A stretch of DNA of 64,000 nt, taken from contig NZ_CP014674.1 of NCBI RefSeq assembly GCF_001787335.1, positions 1,568,501-1,632,500 on the forward strand. The letters run 5' to 3'. A program made the position numbers and the translations under genes. This DNA comes from Kozakia baliensis. GTDB lineage: Bacteria > Pseudomonadota > Alphaproteobacteria > Acetobacterales > Acetobacteraceae. Numbering within the stretch: the stretch's first letter is position 1; each line of letters opens with the position of its first letter. Positions 26,376-38,643 of this stretch are shown here, one piece after another. A model generated the notes under the pieces. It searched no databases. It saw only the letters and a list, made by a program, of their open reading frames with translations, and was not told the origin of the DNA.

Positions 26376-27500
26376 ATGAAGTTCCAGGCCGACCGTTCCA
26401 CGCTGATCCGGGCTCTCGCCCACATCCAAAGCGTGGCGGAAAAGCGTAATACGATCCCCATCCTAGCCAATGTGCTGCTTTCAATTGAAAATGGCACGCT
26501 GCGTCTCACTGCTACGGACATGGAAATTGCTGTAGTGGAAGAGGTGGCCGCCGAAGGGCTGCGGGATGGTGCGGCTACGGCTCCGGCAAGCGTCATTTAT
26601 GAAATCGTGCGCAAGCTTCCGGACGGATCGGTGGTCGAACTAGACCATGCGGGCGGGGATGCTCCGCTTGCTCTGCGGGCCGGTCGCTACGCTACAAGCC
26701 TGAATGTGCTTCCGGTGGAAGATTTTCCTTCCATGGTGGCGGGCGATCTTCCCTATAGTTTCACCGTTCCGGCAGGCGTTCTGCGCGGCTTGATCGACCG
26801 CACCCGTTTCGCCATTTCCACGGAAGAAACCCGTTATTACCTGAATGGTATCTATTTCCACGTCGCGGAAAGCGATGCTGGACCAATGCTGCGCGCCGTC
26901 GCCACGGACGGTCACCGTTTGGCACGCGTGGAAACTGAATTGCCGCCCGGCGCGGAAGGCATTCCAGGCGTCATCATTCCACGCAAAACGGTCAACGAAC
27001 TTCGAAAATTGCTGGATGAAGGCGCGGCGGACGTCGAGATCATGCTATCGGAGACGCGCATCCAGTTCAGAGCCGGCACCGTGACGCTGACCTCCAAATT
27101 GATCGATGGAACGTTCCCAGAATATGAGCGCGTCATTCCCAAGGGTAACGACCGGATCATGCGCGTCGGTAAGCACGACTTCGCTACGGCCGTTGCTCGT
27201 GTTGCGGCCATTAGCCAAGAGCGCTCTCGCCCGGTCAAACTTTCGGTCCAGACCAATCTTCTGACGCTCTCCGCCATCAGCCCGGATCAAGGCATGGCTA
27301 AGGAAGAGCTTGATGAGAACAGCGTTTCTTACGACGCACCGCCGATCGAAATCGGCTTTCAGGCGCGTTATTTGAACGACATCACCGATCAGATTGAAAA
27401 CGAAGTCGAATTCGCATTCGCCGATAGCGCCGCACCGACTTTGGTGCGCGACACGAATTCTCCTTCAGCGCTGTATGTCCTGATGCCCATGCGGGTCTGA
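26376..27500 (+). CDS. dnaN: DNA polymerase III beta subunit (sliding clamp)
   Basis: DnaN (374 residues) forms the ring-shaped clamp that holds DNA polymerase III on DNA. Three clamp domains are recognisable: the N-terminal KFQADRSTLIRALAHIQSVAEKRNTIPILANVLL, the central FAISTEETRYYLNGIYFH and ATDGHRLA, and the C-terminal ending YVLMPMRV. The last residues match the usual P(M)R(V/L/I) end that shapes the partner-binding cleft. It starts 80 bases after dnaA and ends 9 bases before recF, in the standard dnaA-dnaN-recF-gyrB order. Confidence 0.98.
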   Translation: MKFQADRSTLIRALAHIQSVAEKRNTIPILANVLLSIENGTLRLTATDMEIAVVEEVAAEGLRDGAATAPASVIYEIVRKLPDGSVVELDHAGGDAPLALRAGRYATSLNVLPVEDFPSMVAGDLPYSFTVPAGVLRGLIDRTRFAISTEETRYYLNGIYFHVAESDAGPMLRAVATDGHRLARVETELPPGAEGIPGVIIPRKTVNELRKLLDEGAADVEIMLSETRIQFRAGTVTLTSKLIDGTFPEYERVIPKGNDRIMRVGKHDFATAVARVAAISQERSRPVKLSVQTNLLTLSAISPDQGMAKEELDENSVSYDAPPIEIGFQARYLNDITDQIENEVEFAFADSAAPTLVRDTNSPSALYVLMPMRV

Positions 27501-27509
27501 CCGGTTTTC

Positions 27510-28619
27510 TTGCGCATACAAAAACTCGTTCTTACGGATTTTCGCAATTACCGCCATCTAAGCTGGGCACCGGAACATAATGTGACGGTGCTCAGCGGCG
27601 AAAACGGTTCCGGCAAAACCAATCTTCTCGAAGCCGTCTCGCTTCTTTCTCCGGGACGGGGTCTGCGGGGCGCTGCCATGAACCAATTGACGCGTTTCGG
27701 TTGCGCTCATTGGGGCGTGGCAGCCCATATCGAGACAAGAACCGGATATCATGAAGTCGGCACGGGCAATGACCCGGCAGGAAGTGCCAAGCGCGTCTTT
27801 CGGCTCGATGGTGAACCCGTCCGCGCGCATAGCGATATCGCCTCTCTTCTCGCATGTGTCTGGCTGACTCCACAAATGGATCGCCTTTTTAGCGAAGCCG
27901 CATCTGGGCGTCGGCGCTTTCTGGACAGATTGGTCGTCGCGCTCGATCCGAACCACGCGCGCGAAACGGCCGCACATGACCGATCCGTGGCGCAACGCAA
28001 CCGATTGTTGACAGAGCGCCCATCGGAGACGGCGTGGTTGAATGCTGTGGAAGATTCGATTGCACGTCACGCCGTTGCCGTAACGGCCTCACGCATCACG
28101 TTGATCGAAGCCATGAATCTGCATGTCGATACGCAATCGGATTTTCCCGAAAGCACTCTGGCGCTGGAATGCGCCATCGGCGATGCATTGCGAGATCATT
28201 CAGCCTTGGCGGTTGAAGATCTGATCCGCCATGAACTGGCCGCTCAACGAAAAGATGACATTGCACGAGGCTCGACGGGGTGGGGCGCTCATCGTGCCGA
28301 TCTAAAGATCAGCGATCGCGCCAGTGGCCGAGACGTCACGCATTCAAGCAGCGGCCAACAAAAAGCGATGCTCATCGGTATCGTTCTCGCTCATGCCGCC
28401 ATTATTGCCGCTCAAAGGGGCGAGGCGCCGATCATGCTTTTAGATGAACCTCTCGTGCATCTGGATGAAAAAAGGCGAGGCAGCTTGCTGGAAGCGCTCA
28501 CACATATCGAAGCGCCTATTTTTCTGACGGGCACCGATCGGGCGGCTTTTGCAGGGCTTAGTCAGCGCGCCGGTTTCCTGCATGTGGAAGAAGGGAAAAT
28601 ACATCCAGAATATTTCTAA
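27510..28619 (+). CDS. recF: DNA replication and repair protein RecF
   Basis: RecF (369 residues) loads RecA at single-strand gaps with RecO and RecR. It is an SMC-like ATPase without the long coiled coil. Walker A is GENGSGKTNLLEA (about residues 31-43), the signature motif is in SSSGQQKAML, and Walker B is IMLLDEPLVHLD. The start is a TTG without an obvious ribosome site; the N-terminus it gives (RIQKLVLTDFRNYRHL) is the standard RecF opening, so the start is credible. It lies 9 bases after dnaN, suggesting coupling. The gap to gyrB is 80 bases. Confidence 0.96.
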   Translation: MRIQKLVLTDFRNYRHLSWAPEHNVTVLSGENGSGKTNLLEAVSLLSPGRGLRGAAMNQLTRFGCAHWGVAAHIETRTGYHEVGTGNDPAGSAKRVFRLDGEPVRAHSDIASLLACVWLTPQMDRLFSEAASGRRRFLDRLVVALDPNHARETAAHDRSVAQRNRLLTERPSETAWLNAVEDSIARHAVAVTASRITLIEAMNLHVDTQSDFPESTLALECAIGDALRDHSALAVEDLIRHELAAQRKDDIARGSTGWGAHRADLKISDRASGRDVTHSSSGQQKAMLIGIVLAHAAIIAAQRGEAPIMLLDEPLVHLDEKRRGSLLEALTHIEAPIFLTGTDRAAFAGLSQRAGFLHVEEGKIHPEYF

Positions 28620-28684
28620 AAATCAGCCGTCTATCCTGGCCTGATAGGGGCGGAGACGCTATATTTAACATACGACCCGAGTAG

Positions 28685-31931
<3,247 letters not shown>

Positions 31932-31940
31932 GCCATAAGA

Positions 31941-32603
31941 TTATAATTCTTCGATAATAGACGGTATTTGAAGGATATTTTCCGCGATTATCGTCGCATC
32001 TCTCGACATTTCATCCGCGCCATATCCCCAGGCCGCAAAAATACCCGGAACCGGCACACCTTTGGCAGCTTCCATGTCATTACGATGATCGCCAATCATA
32101 ACGGCCTGTCCGATGTCGCCACCTGCCGCGTGCACAGTCAGGCGGATATGTTCCGGGTTGGGTTTGCGAACAGAAAAGCTGTCTCCACCACCGATGCCGT
32201 CGATCAAATCTGAAAACCCCAAGCGCTCGGCAATCGCCGTTGCGGCGGCAACGGGTTTGTTCGTGCAAATGGCGCTGCGGATTCCGCAAGCGCGCAACGT
32301 CTTCAACGTCTCAATCGCACCAGGGAAAAGTCGGGTATGTTGTGCAGCGCGAGGCTCGTAAATCGCTAAGAATTCTTTAGTGGCGGCGGAGCGATCCAAT
32401 TCCGGCCCAGCACCGGCGAAATCGAGCAGGCGTTCCACAAGAAGGCGCACACCATCGCCGATCATCGGACGCACTTGCTCGGCAGAGGGTTCTCTCAAGC
32501 CGTGATGACGGAGCAAAAGCGCGCCGCTTTCCGCCAGATCGGGAAGGCTATCGATCAATGTGCCATCCAGGTCGAAGACGGCAAAAGAAATCTTTGAAAC
32601 CAT
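31941..32603 (-). CDS. gph: HAD-family phosphoglycolate phosphatase
   Basis: A 220-residue HAD hydrolase best matching phosphoglycolate phosphatase, which clears 2-phosphoglycolate from DNA repair and oxygenation side reactions. Motif I is FDLDGTLIDS with the nucleophile Asp, motif II lies in AICTNKP, and motif III/IV in VRKPNPEHI...VMIGDHRNDMEAA. The helical cap domain is inserted after motif I. Other HAD phosphatases with similar caps act on sugar phosphates or pyrophosphate, so the substrate is probable rather than certain. It is divergent from glmU, about 100 bases away. Confidence 0.85.
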   Translation of the reverse strand: MVSKISFAVFDLDGTLIDSLPDLAESGALLLRHHGLREPSAEQVRPMIGDGVRLLVERLLDFAGAGPELDRSAATKEFLAIYEPRAAQHTRLFPGAIETLKTLRACGIRSAICTNKPVAAATAIAERLGFSDLIDGIGGGDSFSVRKPNPEHIRLTVHAAGGDIGQAVMIGDHRNDMEAAKGVPVPGIFAAWGYGADEMSRDATIIAENILQIPSIIEEL

Positions 32604-32703
32604 TATGAGTTCGCCCTCTCTCTTTATGCAATAATCGGCAATCGGAAGTGACAGGCTTCCCGTTTGACAGGTCTCCGAAAGGTTGGCTACGCCGAGGGTT
32701 GAT

Positions 32704-34071
32704 ATGACACTTCATTCTTCCGCGAACCGCACTCCCGCTTCGCCGCATAAACCGACCACTGCCGTCATTCTTGCCGCCGGTCTCGGAACCCGCATGCGCT
32801 CCAACTTGCCCAAAGCGCTGCATCGCTTGGGCGGCCGCCCTATGATTGCCCATCTCATCGAGACGGCGGCCTCGGTGTTCGATCGTATCGTCGTCGTCGT
32901 CGGGCCGGATATGCCTGAACTCGCCAAGGCGGCGCAGCCTCATCCCGTCGTCGTGCAAGAAGAACGTTTAGGGACAGCGCACGCAACCCGCATGGCGGAA
33001 GAACTCTTCGGGGACGGCGACGTCGCCGTCCTTTATGCCGACAATCCGCTCATCACGGCGCAAACCATGCGCGCTTTGCTGGAAAGTCGTGCGCAGCCCG
33101 ATACAGCCTTGGCGCTTCTTGCGATGCATCCAGCCGATCCGGGGCGCTACGGACGTGTCGTCACCGATGGGCAGAATGTGCAGCGTATCGTGGAATGGAA
33201 GGACGCCACCGACGCCGAGCGCGCTATTACGCTTTGCAATGCGGGCGTCCTCTGTGCCGATGCCGCTGATTTGCGTCGCTGGTTGGCGGAAGTAAAAGCG
33301 GAAAACGCCCAAAAGGAATATTACTTAACGGATGTCGTGGCTCTCGCAGCGGAGCAGGGCGTTGTGCGGTATGTCGAAGCGCCGGAGCAAGAGTTAGCAG
33401 GCATTAATTCTCGTGCCGAACTCGCCCGCGCGGAAGCAGCCCTTCAGACGCGGCTACGTGAAACAGCATTGGAAGGCGGTGCCACGCTCGTCGCACCGGA
33501 GACGGTCTTTTTCAGCGTGGATACGGTGCTGGAGCCGGACGTTACGATCGAACCCAATGTCGTGTTCGGTCCTGGCGTTACGGTAAGAAGCGGCGCAATG
33601 ATTCGTGCTTTTAGCCATCTCGAAGGATGCGAAGTCGGCAATAACGCTGTCATCGGTCCTTATGCGCGACTGCGTCCTGGAACGGTCTGCGCGGAAGAAA
33701 CGCATGTCGGCAATTTTGTCGAACTAAAAGCCGTCAAGTTAGGGAAAGGCGCCAAGGCCAATCATCTGACTTATCTCGGCGATGCGCAGATCGGCGCGCG
33801 CACGAATGTCGGCGCGGGCACGATAACCTGCAATTACGATGGGGTGTTCAAACACCGCACGGAAATCGGTGACAATGTTTTCGTGGGGTCGGACTCCATT
33901 CTTGTGGCTCCGGTTTCAATAGGAGACGGAGCTTTAATCGCTGCCGGAAGCGTCGTGACGCAAAACGTGCCACCCGACGCATTGGCGCTCGGTCGGTCTC
34001 GTCAAATCAATAAAGAGAGCCGTGGCCGCATGATTCGTGAAACATTGCGCGCTAAGAAGGAACAAGGCTGA
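32704..34071 (+). CDS. glmU: Bifunctional GlmU: N-acetylglucosamine-1-phosphate uridyltransferase / glucosamine-1-phosphate acetyltransferase
   Basis: GlmU (455 residues) acetylates glucosamine-1-phosphate and then couples it to UTP, making UDP-GlcNAc for peptidoglycan and lipopolysaccharide. The N-terminal nucleotidyltransferase has ILAAGLGTRMRSNLPKALH. The C-terminal left-handed beta helix shows hexapeptide repeats (VTIEPNVVFGPGVTV onwards), the acetyltransferase segment VELKAVKLGKGAKANHLTYLGDA, and GAGTITCNYDG. I chose the ATG at 32704, preceded by GAGGG, over the TTG at 32683. Its stop TGA overlaps the glmS ATG by one base, so the consecutive enzymes of the pathway are coupled. TTGACA at 32664 could be a -35 box, but I see no good -10. 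Confidence 0.97.
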   Translation: MTLHSSANRTPASPHKPTTAVILAAGLGTRMRSNLPKALHRLGGRPMIAHLIETAASVFDRIVVVVGPDMPELAKAAQPHPVVVQEERLGTAHATRMAEELFGDGDVAVLYADNPLITAQTMRALLESRAQPDTALALLAMHPADPGRYGRVVTDGQNVQRIVEWKDATDAERAITLCNAGVLCADAADLRRWLAEVKAENAQKEYYLTDVVALAAEQGVVRYVEAPEQELAGINSRAELARAEAALQTRLRETALEGGATLVAPETVFFSVDTVLEPDVTIEPNVVFGPGVTVRSGAMIRAFSHLEGCEVGNNAVIGPYARLRPGTVCAEETHVGNFVELKAVKLGKGAKANHLTYLGDAQIGARTNVGAGTITCNYDGVFKHRTEIGDNVFVGSDSILVAPVSIGDGALIAAGSVVTQNVPPDALALGRSRQINKESRGRMIRETLRAKKEQG

Positions 34072-35894
34072 TGTGTGGTATTTGCGGTGTTGTCGGTCAT
34101 CGTCCAGCCACTCCGCTCGTGTTCGAGGCGCTTCGCCGCCTGGAATATCGCGGATACGATTCATCTGGAATCGCCACGCTCGTCGATGGCCACATCGATC
34201 GGCGTCGCGCAGCGGGCAAGCTGGATAACCTCCAAGCCATTTTGGAAGCCAAACCGCTCGCCGGAACGACCGGCATCGGTCATACTCGCTGGGCGACTCA
34301 TGGTTCTCCCAACGAAGCCAACGCACACCCGCACACAGTCGGCCAGGTTGCGGTCGTCCATAACGGCATCATCGAAAACTACGAAGAATTACGCGATGAG
34401 TTGACTGCCGCCGGTCGCGTATTCACCTCGGAGACCGATACCGAAGCCGTCGCCCAGTTGGTGGATTTCCATATGGAGCATGGCCTTTCTCCGCAGGAAG
34501 CCGCTTTCGCCACGCTGCAACGCCTCCAAGGCGCATATGCGATCGCCATGATCTTTGCCCATCATGAAGGATTGATCATTGGCGCACGTCATGGCGCGCC
34601 GTTGGCCGTAGGCTTCGGGGAAGGCGAGATGTTTCTCGGCTCCGACAGCCTCGCGCTCGCCCCGCTCGCCCGACGCATCGCCTATCTGGAAGATGGCGAT
34701 TGGTGCGTTCTGCGTCCGGAAGGCGTGTCGTTTCATGATGCACGCGGCGAACTTGTCGAACGCCCCATCCAAACCGTGGCGCTGATCGCAGGCACTGTCG
34801 GCAAGGACGGCTATCGCCACTACATGGAAAAGGAACTGCACGAACACCCGGTGGTGATCGGACAGACCTTGCAGCGGATCATCGATCCCGTCACGCGCCA
34901 AATCGTGCTGCCGGAAATGGATTTCGCGCTTTCCGAACTACCGCGCGCCGTCATTACCGCCTGCGGTTCCGCATTCTATGCTGGCTTAATCGGACGTTAC
35001 TGGCTGGAAGCGGAAGCGCGCCTGCCGGTGGATATCGATGTCGCTTCGGAGTTGCGCTACCGCAACCCGCCGCTGACGCCACTAGGCATGGGGCTATTGA
35101 TCTCCCAGTCGGGAGAAACCGCCGATACGCTCGCGGCTCTGCGCGCTCTGCGGGCAGAAAAACAGCATATCGTTTCAGTGCTGAACGTCGAAGCCAGCAC
35201 GATGGGCCGAGAGAGCGACGTGGTGCTAGGCATGGTGGCGGGGCCCGAAATTTCGGTCGCCAGCACCAAAGCCTTTACCGCTCAGCTATCGGTTCTCGCC
35301 GTACTGACCATCGCCATTGCACAAGCGCGCGAGACGATCAGCGACGAGCGCGCGCAGCATCTACTGGCCAGTTTGCTGGATTTGCCTTCAAGGGCCGCGG
35401 AAGTGTTCTCGCGTCAGGAGGCGATTCAGGCCATGGCCGCCGTCATCGCGGAAGCGCGCGATGTGCTCTATCTCGGCCGCGGCATCTGCTTCCCCGTCGC
35501 ATTGGAAGGCGCGCTGAAGCTCAAGGAAATCTCCTATATCCATGCCGAAGCCTACGCAGCAGGCGAGATGAAGCACGGGCCGATCTCCCTGATCGATCGG
35601 GACGTGCCGATCGTCGTCATCGCGCCATCCGCCATTTTGTTCGATAAAACGCTTTCCAACATTCAGGAGGCAAGAGCGCGCGGCGGGCGCATTATGGCGT
35701 TCACCGATGCCAAAGGCGCGGAGCGACTACGCGATATTGCTGAACAGATTGTGATCCTGCCGGATGTGGACGCTTTCGTAGCACCCATCCTTTATACGAT
35801 CCCCGTTCAGGTGCTGGCTTACGAAGTTGCACTGCGCAAGGGCACCGACGTTGATCAGCCCCGCAACCTCGCCAAATCGGTCACTGTGGAATAG
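34071..35894 (+). CDS. glmS: Glutamine-fructose-6-phosphate aminotransferase (isomerising)
   Basis: GlmS (607 residues) makes glucosamine-6-phosphate from fructose-6-phosphate and glutamine, the first step towards UDP-GlcNAc. The N-terminal Ntn glutaminase starts with the catalytic Cys (CGICGVVG) and has GHTRWATHG and HNGIIENY. Two SIS sugar-isomerase domains follow (TACGSAFYAGL, SQSGETADTLAALR; YLGRGICFPVALEGALKLKEISYIHAEAYAAGEMKHGP), and the C-terminus ends in PRNLAKSVTVE as expected. I see no glmS ribozyme; the gene starts inside the glmU stop. thiO follows after 33 bases. Confidence 0.98.
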   Translation: MCGICGVVGHRPATPLVFEALRRLEYRGYDSSGIATLVDGHIDRRRAAGKLDNLQAILEAKPLAGTTGIGHTRWATHGSPNEANAHPHTVGQVAVVHNGIIENYEELRDELTAAGRVFTSETDTEAVAQLVDFHMEHGLSPQEAAFATLQRLQGAYAIAMIFAHHEGLIIGARHGAPLAVGFGEGEMFLGSDSLALAPLARRIAYLEDGDWCVLRPEGVSFHDARGELVERPIQTVALIAGTVGKDGYRHYMEKELHEHPVVIGQTLQRIIDPVTRQIVLPEMDFALSELPRAVITACGSAFYAGLIGRYWLEAEARLPVDIDVASELRYRNPPLTPLGMGLLISQSGETADTLAALRALRAEKQHIVSVLNVEASTMGRESDVVLGMVAGPEISVASTKAFTAQLSVLAVLTIAIAQARETISDERAQHLLASLLDLPSRAAEVFSRQEAIQAMAAVIAEARDVLYLGRGICFPVALEGALKLKEISYIHAEAYAAGEMKHGPISLIDRDVPIVVIAPSAILFDKTLSNIQEARARGGRIMAFTDAKGAERLRDIAEQIVILPDVDAFVAPILYTIPVQVLAYEVALRKGTDVDQPRNLAKSVTVE

Positions 35895-35927
35895 GATAAT
35901 CCCATCATGTGACGTGCAAGAGGGACA

Positions 35928-36905
35928 ATGATGCCTGATGAAAAACCCCGCGTTTTGGTTCTTGGGGCAGGTGTCGCAGGTCTCGTCACCGCCGTCACAC
36001 TAGCTGAGCGCGGCGCGCGAGTAACGCTTCAAGAAGTTGGCCCGCGCGTCGGCAGCGGCGCGTCTTGGTTTGCGGGCGGCATGCTTGCCCCCTGGTGCGA
36101 AGCAGAATCAGCACCACAAGAAGTGACGGACGATTCCCTTCATTCCATCGCGTGGTGGGCGGCCCATATGCCGGATACGACGATCAATGGCAGCCTTGTC
36201 GTCGCGCCGCCGCGCGATGCGGTCGAGTTACAACGTTTCGGGCGACGCACCAGTCATTTCGAAACGATCGACGCACATCGGATTGCCGAACTGGAACCCG
36301 ATCTCGAAGATCGCTTCGATCGCGCCTTGTTCTTCCCGACCGAAGGGCATGTCGATCCACGCAAAGCGTTGGCGGCGTTGCGCGAAAGGCTGATCAATCT
36401 CGGCGCAACAGTGCAGATGGAGGCTGCTACCTCTATGAGCGACGACGATTGGCGCGTGGATTGCACGGGTATCCGTGCGAAAGAAAACCTAACCAATCTT
36501 CGTGGCGTGCGGGGCGAAATGCTGCTGCTGCGCTGCCCGGATGTTTCGCTGCACCGCCCAGTGCGCATGCTGCATCCGCGTATTCCGATCTATATCGTGC
36601 CACGAGAAAATCATCTCTTCATGGTGGGGGCTACAATGGTCGAGAGCGAGGACGCGCGCGGCATCACCGTGCGCGCCATGACCGACCTGTTGAATGCGGC
36701 CTATACGCTCCATCCCGCTTTTGCGGATGCCGAGATCGTCGAAGCGAACGCTGGATTGCGTCCGTCTTTCCCCGATAATGTGCCGCGCGTTTTGCAAGAG
36801 GACCGCACGATCTACCTAAACGGTATGTATCGTCACGGCTTTTTGCTCTCGCCGGAACGTGCTGCGAGGGTTGCCGCGATCATATTCGGTGAGGAAAAAG
36901 TATGA
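35928..36905 (+). CDS. thiO: FAD-dependent glycine oxidase ThiO
   Basis: A 325-residue DAO-family flavoprotein. ThiO oxidises glycine to iminoglycine, which ThiG uses for the thiazole ring of thiamine. The FAD motif VLVLGAGVAGLVTAVTLAERGARVTL is at residues 9-34. GASWFAGGMLAPWCEAE and GLRPSFPDNVPRV are typical of the group, as is the C-terminal NGMYRHGFLLSPERAARV. The assignment as ThiO rather than another amino acid oxidase comes from the thiS-thiG-thiE genes directly downstream (61 bases to thiS). Two adjacent ATGs follow a GAGGGAC site; either may be used. Confidence 0.92.
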   Translation: MMPDEKPRVLVLGAGVAGLVTAVTLAERGARVTLQEVGPRVGSGASWFAGGMLAPWCEAESAPQEVTDDSLHSIAWWAAHMPDTTINGSLVVAPPRDAVELQRFGRRTSHFETIDAHRIAELEPDLEDRFDRALFFPTEGHVDPRKALAALRERLINLGATVQMEAATSMSDDDWRVDCTGIRAKENLTNLRGVRGEMLLLRCPDVSLHRPVRMLHPRIPIYIVPRENHLFMVGATMVESEDARGITVRAMTDLLNAAYTLHPAFADAEIVEANAGLRPSFPDNVPRVLQEDRTIYLNGMYRHGFLLSPERAARVAAIIFGEEKV

Positions 36906-36966
36906 AATCGCGCAGCGGTTTGCATCTTCGCGTAACCGTAATCATTTAGAATAGAGGAGAGTGACG

Positions 36967-37164
36967 ATGCAGATTTATGTCAATGACGAGACACGCGATA
37001 TCACCTCTGACATGCTAGGGGTCGCACTAGACGAACTCGGCTACGGAAAAACGCGGATCGCCACCGCTGTGGACGGCACATTCGTACCGGCGTCATTACG
37101 TGCGGACCACCGTTTGCATGAAGGCGCGCGGCTCGAAATCCTCGCACCCATGCAAGGGGGCTAA
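36967..37164 (+). CDS. thiS: Sulfur carrier protein ThiS
   Basis: ThiS (65 residues) is the ubiquitin-like carrier that brings sulfur, as a C-terminal thiocarboxylate, to ThiG. It has the beta-grasp pattern ([12 protein letters not shown], then [12 protein letters not shown], then [10 protein letters not shown]) and the required Gly-Gly end (MQGG). I chose the ATG at 36967 with GAGGAG 7 bases upstream; the GTG at 36961 lies too close to that site. One base separates its stop from the thiG start. No separate ThiF is encoded next to it, so the activating enzyme is elsewhere. Confidence 0.95.
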   Translation: MQIYVNDETRDITSDMLGVALDELGYGKTRIATAVDGTFVPASLRADHRLHEGARLEILAPMQGG

Positions 37165-37165
37165 C

Positions 37166-37939
37166 ATGAAATTCTACGGTAAAAGCCTGTCCTCTCCCTT
37201 AATGCTAGGGACAGCACAATATGACAGCCCGGCCATTTTGAGCGCCTCGGTCGAAGCCGCGCAGCCGGGCCTCGTCACTGTTTCTCTCCGCCGCGAATCT
37301 GCCGGTCTGCAAGCCGGGCAGGCGTTCTGGTCTCTCGTTCGGGACATGGGCGTGCCTGTGCTTCCCAACACGGCCGGCTGCCATGGCGTGCGTGAAGCCG
37401 TCACCACGGCGCAAATGGCGCGCGAGGTGTTCGACACGGATTGGGTGAAGCTGGAAGTGATCGGGCAGGGCGATCTACTGCAGCCGGACGTGTTTGGCTT
37501 GGTGGAGGCTGCCCGTATCCTGACCGAAGACGGCTTCAAGGTTTTCCCCTATACGACGGAAGATCTCGTTGTCGCAGAGCGCCTCCTGCGCGCCGGCTGC
37601 GAAGTTCTCATGCCCTGGGGCGCGCCGATCGGATCGGGACGCGGCCTGAATAATCTCTTCGGCCTCCGAGCGTTGCGAGCGCATTTTCCAGAAGTGCCGA
37701 TGGTGGTCGATGCCGGGATTGGCAAACCTTCCCATGCCGTCGCAGCGTTCGAGTTGGGTTACGATGCAATCCTCATCAACACGGCCGTCGCTAAAGCAGG
37801 CGATCCGGTAGCCATGGCGCGTGCATTTCGGCTGGCCTGTGAAGTTGGACAACTCGCACATCTGTCAGACCCGATCGATGAACGCGACATGGCAGTCCCC
37901 TCGACGCCGACGCTCGGAAGGGCCATGCTCGACGCATGA
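37166..37939 (+). CDS. thiG: Thiazole synthase ThiG
   Basis: ThiG (257 residues) is a TIM barrel that condenses deoxyxylulose-5-phosphate, iminoglycine and ThiS thiocarboxylate into the thiazole phosphate. Markers are [13 protein letters not shown] at the N-terminus, [42 protein letters not shown] with the catalytic Lys, [15 protein letters not shown], and [14 protein letters not shown]. The start at 37166 is used because it follows thiS by one base and gives the standard N-terminus; the frame start at 37100 lies inside thiS. It overlaps thiE by 4 bases (ATGA). Confidence 0.96.
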   Translation: MKFYGKSLSSPLMLGTAQYDSPAILSASVEAAQPGLVTVSLRRESAGLQAGQAFWSLVRDMGVPVLPNTAGCHGVREAVTTAQMAREVFDTDWVKLEVIGQGDLLQPDVFGLVEAARILTEDGFKVFPYTTEDLVVAERLLRAGCEVLMPWGAPIGSGRGLNNLFGLRALRAHFPEVPMVVDAGIGKPSHAVAAFELGYDAILINTAVAKAGDPVAMARAFRLACEVGQLAHLSDPIDERDMAVPSTPTLGRAMLDA

Positions 37940-38550
37940 ACAGACTCCCATCTCCCATTTATCCAGTGGTCGATCACCCGCGCTGGGTTGAAATCCTTGG
38001 CGGCGCGGGCGCGCGTTTCATTCAGTTGCGATTGAAGAACTTAGCGCCTGAAACCCTGCGTGCTCAGGTGATCGAAGGGCTGGAAGCAGCGGCGCGCCAC
38101 AATGTGCGGCTGGTGCTGAACGATTATTGGCAACTCGCGATCGAACTCGGCGTCGATTACGTTCATCTCGGTCAGGAAGATCTGGATGAAGCCGATGTGG
38201 CGCAGATCAAAGCCACGGGTATCTCGCTGGGAATTTCCACCCATTCCCATGAAGAACTCCAACGGGCTCTGACATTTACACCCGACTATGTCGCGTTGGG
38301 CCCGATCTGGCCCACGAAGCTGAAGAAAATGATCTGGGACCCGCAAGGCGTTGAACGCTTGACGGAATGGCGACGCATCATCGGCGAGAAAATGCCCTTG
38401 GTCGCTATCGGAGGGATCACCTGCGAGCGTGCGCCATCATGCTTGGCGGCCGGTGCGGATAGCGTTGCCGCCGTTTCCGATTTCATTCTCAACCCCGATC
38501 CTGAAAAACAGGTTCAACGCTGGCTGAAGGCGACACAAGGAAAAAATTAA
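37936..38550 (+). CDS. thiE: Thiamine phosphate synthase ThiE
   Basis: ThiE (204 residues) joins the thiazole and pyrimidine moieties to thiamine monophosphate. The TIM barrel shows [56 protein letters not shown] and the phosphate-binding [12 protein letters not shown]. The sequence is somewhat divergent (NDYWQLA for the usual NDRxDLA), a type often seen in the thiOSGE clusters of alphaproteobacteria. The ATG overlaps the thiG stop, so the two are coupled. A hairpin terminator candidate follows. thiC and thiD are not in the window. Confidence 0.93.
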   Translation: MNRLPSPIYPVVDHPRWVEILGGAGARFIQLRLKNLAPETLRAQVIEGLEAAARHNVRLVLNDYWQLAIELGVDYVHLGQEDLDEADVAQIKATGISLGISTHSHEELQRALTFTPDYVALGPIWPTKLKKMIWDPQGVERLTEWRRIIGEKMPLVAIGGITCERAPSCLAAGADSVAAVSDFILNPDPEKQVQRWLKATQGKN

Positions 38551-38557
38551 TATTTTC

Positions 38558-38589
38558 CGAGACATCGCCTTCTTGGTCTCGCCGTTTTT
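38558..38589 (+). terminator. Terminator candidate after thiE
   Basis: CGAGAC (38558-38563) and GTCTCG (38576-38581) form a 6-bp stem with a 12-base loop, followed by CCG and five T. The three bases between stem and T-run make it weaker than a classical terminator. Confidence 0.5.
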
Positions 38590-38601
38590 GCGTGTTTTCC
38601 C

Positions 38602-38607
38602 TATAAT
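38602..38607 (+). promoter_or_regulatory. Consensus -10 box before the CPA1 antiporter gene
   Basis: A perfect TATAAT lies 37 bases before the antiporter start. I find no good -35 at the proper distance, so activation by another factor is possible. Confidence 0.35.
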
Positions 38608-38643
38608 GCAAAGTTCACGCTAAATGAGGGAGAACGCGCGCGA

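Noticed and set aside
32648-32671. Direct repeat TGACAGG twice, 16 bases apart, before glmU
   Set aside because: The repeat is short and the second copy may only be part of a -35 box; not enough to call a regulator site.
36065-36778. 237-residue plus-strand frame overlapping thiO in another frame
   Set aside because: ThiO has the FAD motif and full length; the alternative is Arg/Ser-rich and shows no domain.
35895-36966. TPP riboswitch or glmS ribozyme around the thi and glm genes
   Set aside because: The gaps are too short and none of the conserved THI or ribozyme core stretches was seen.
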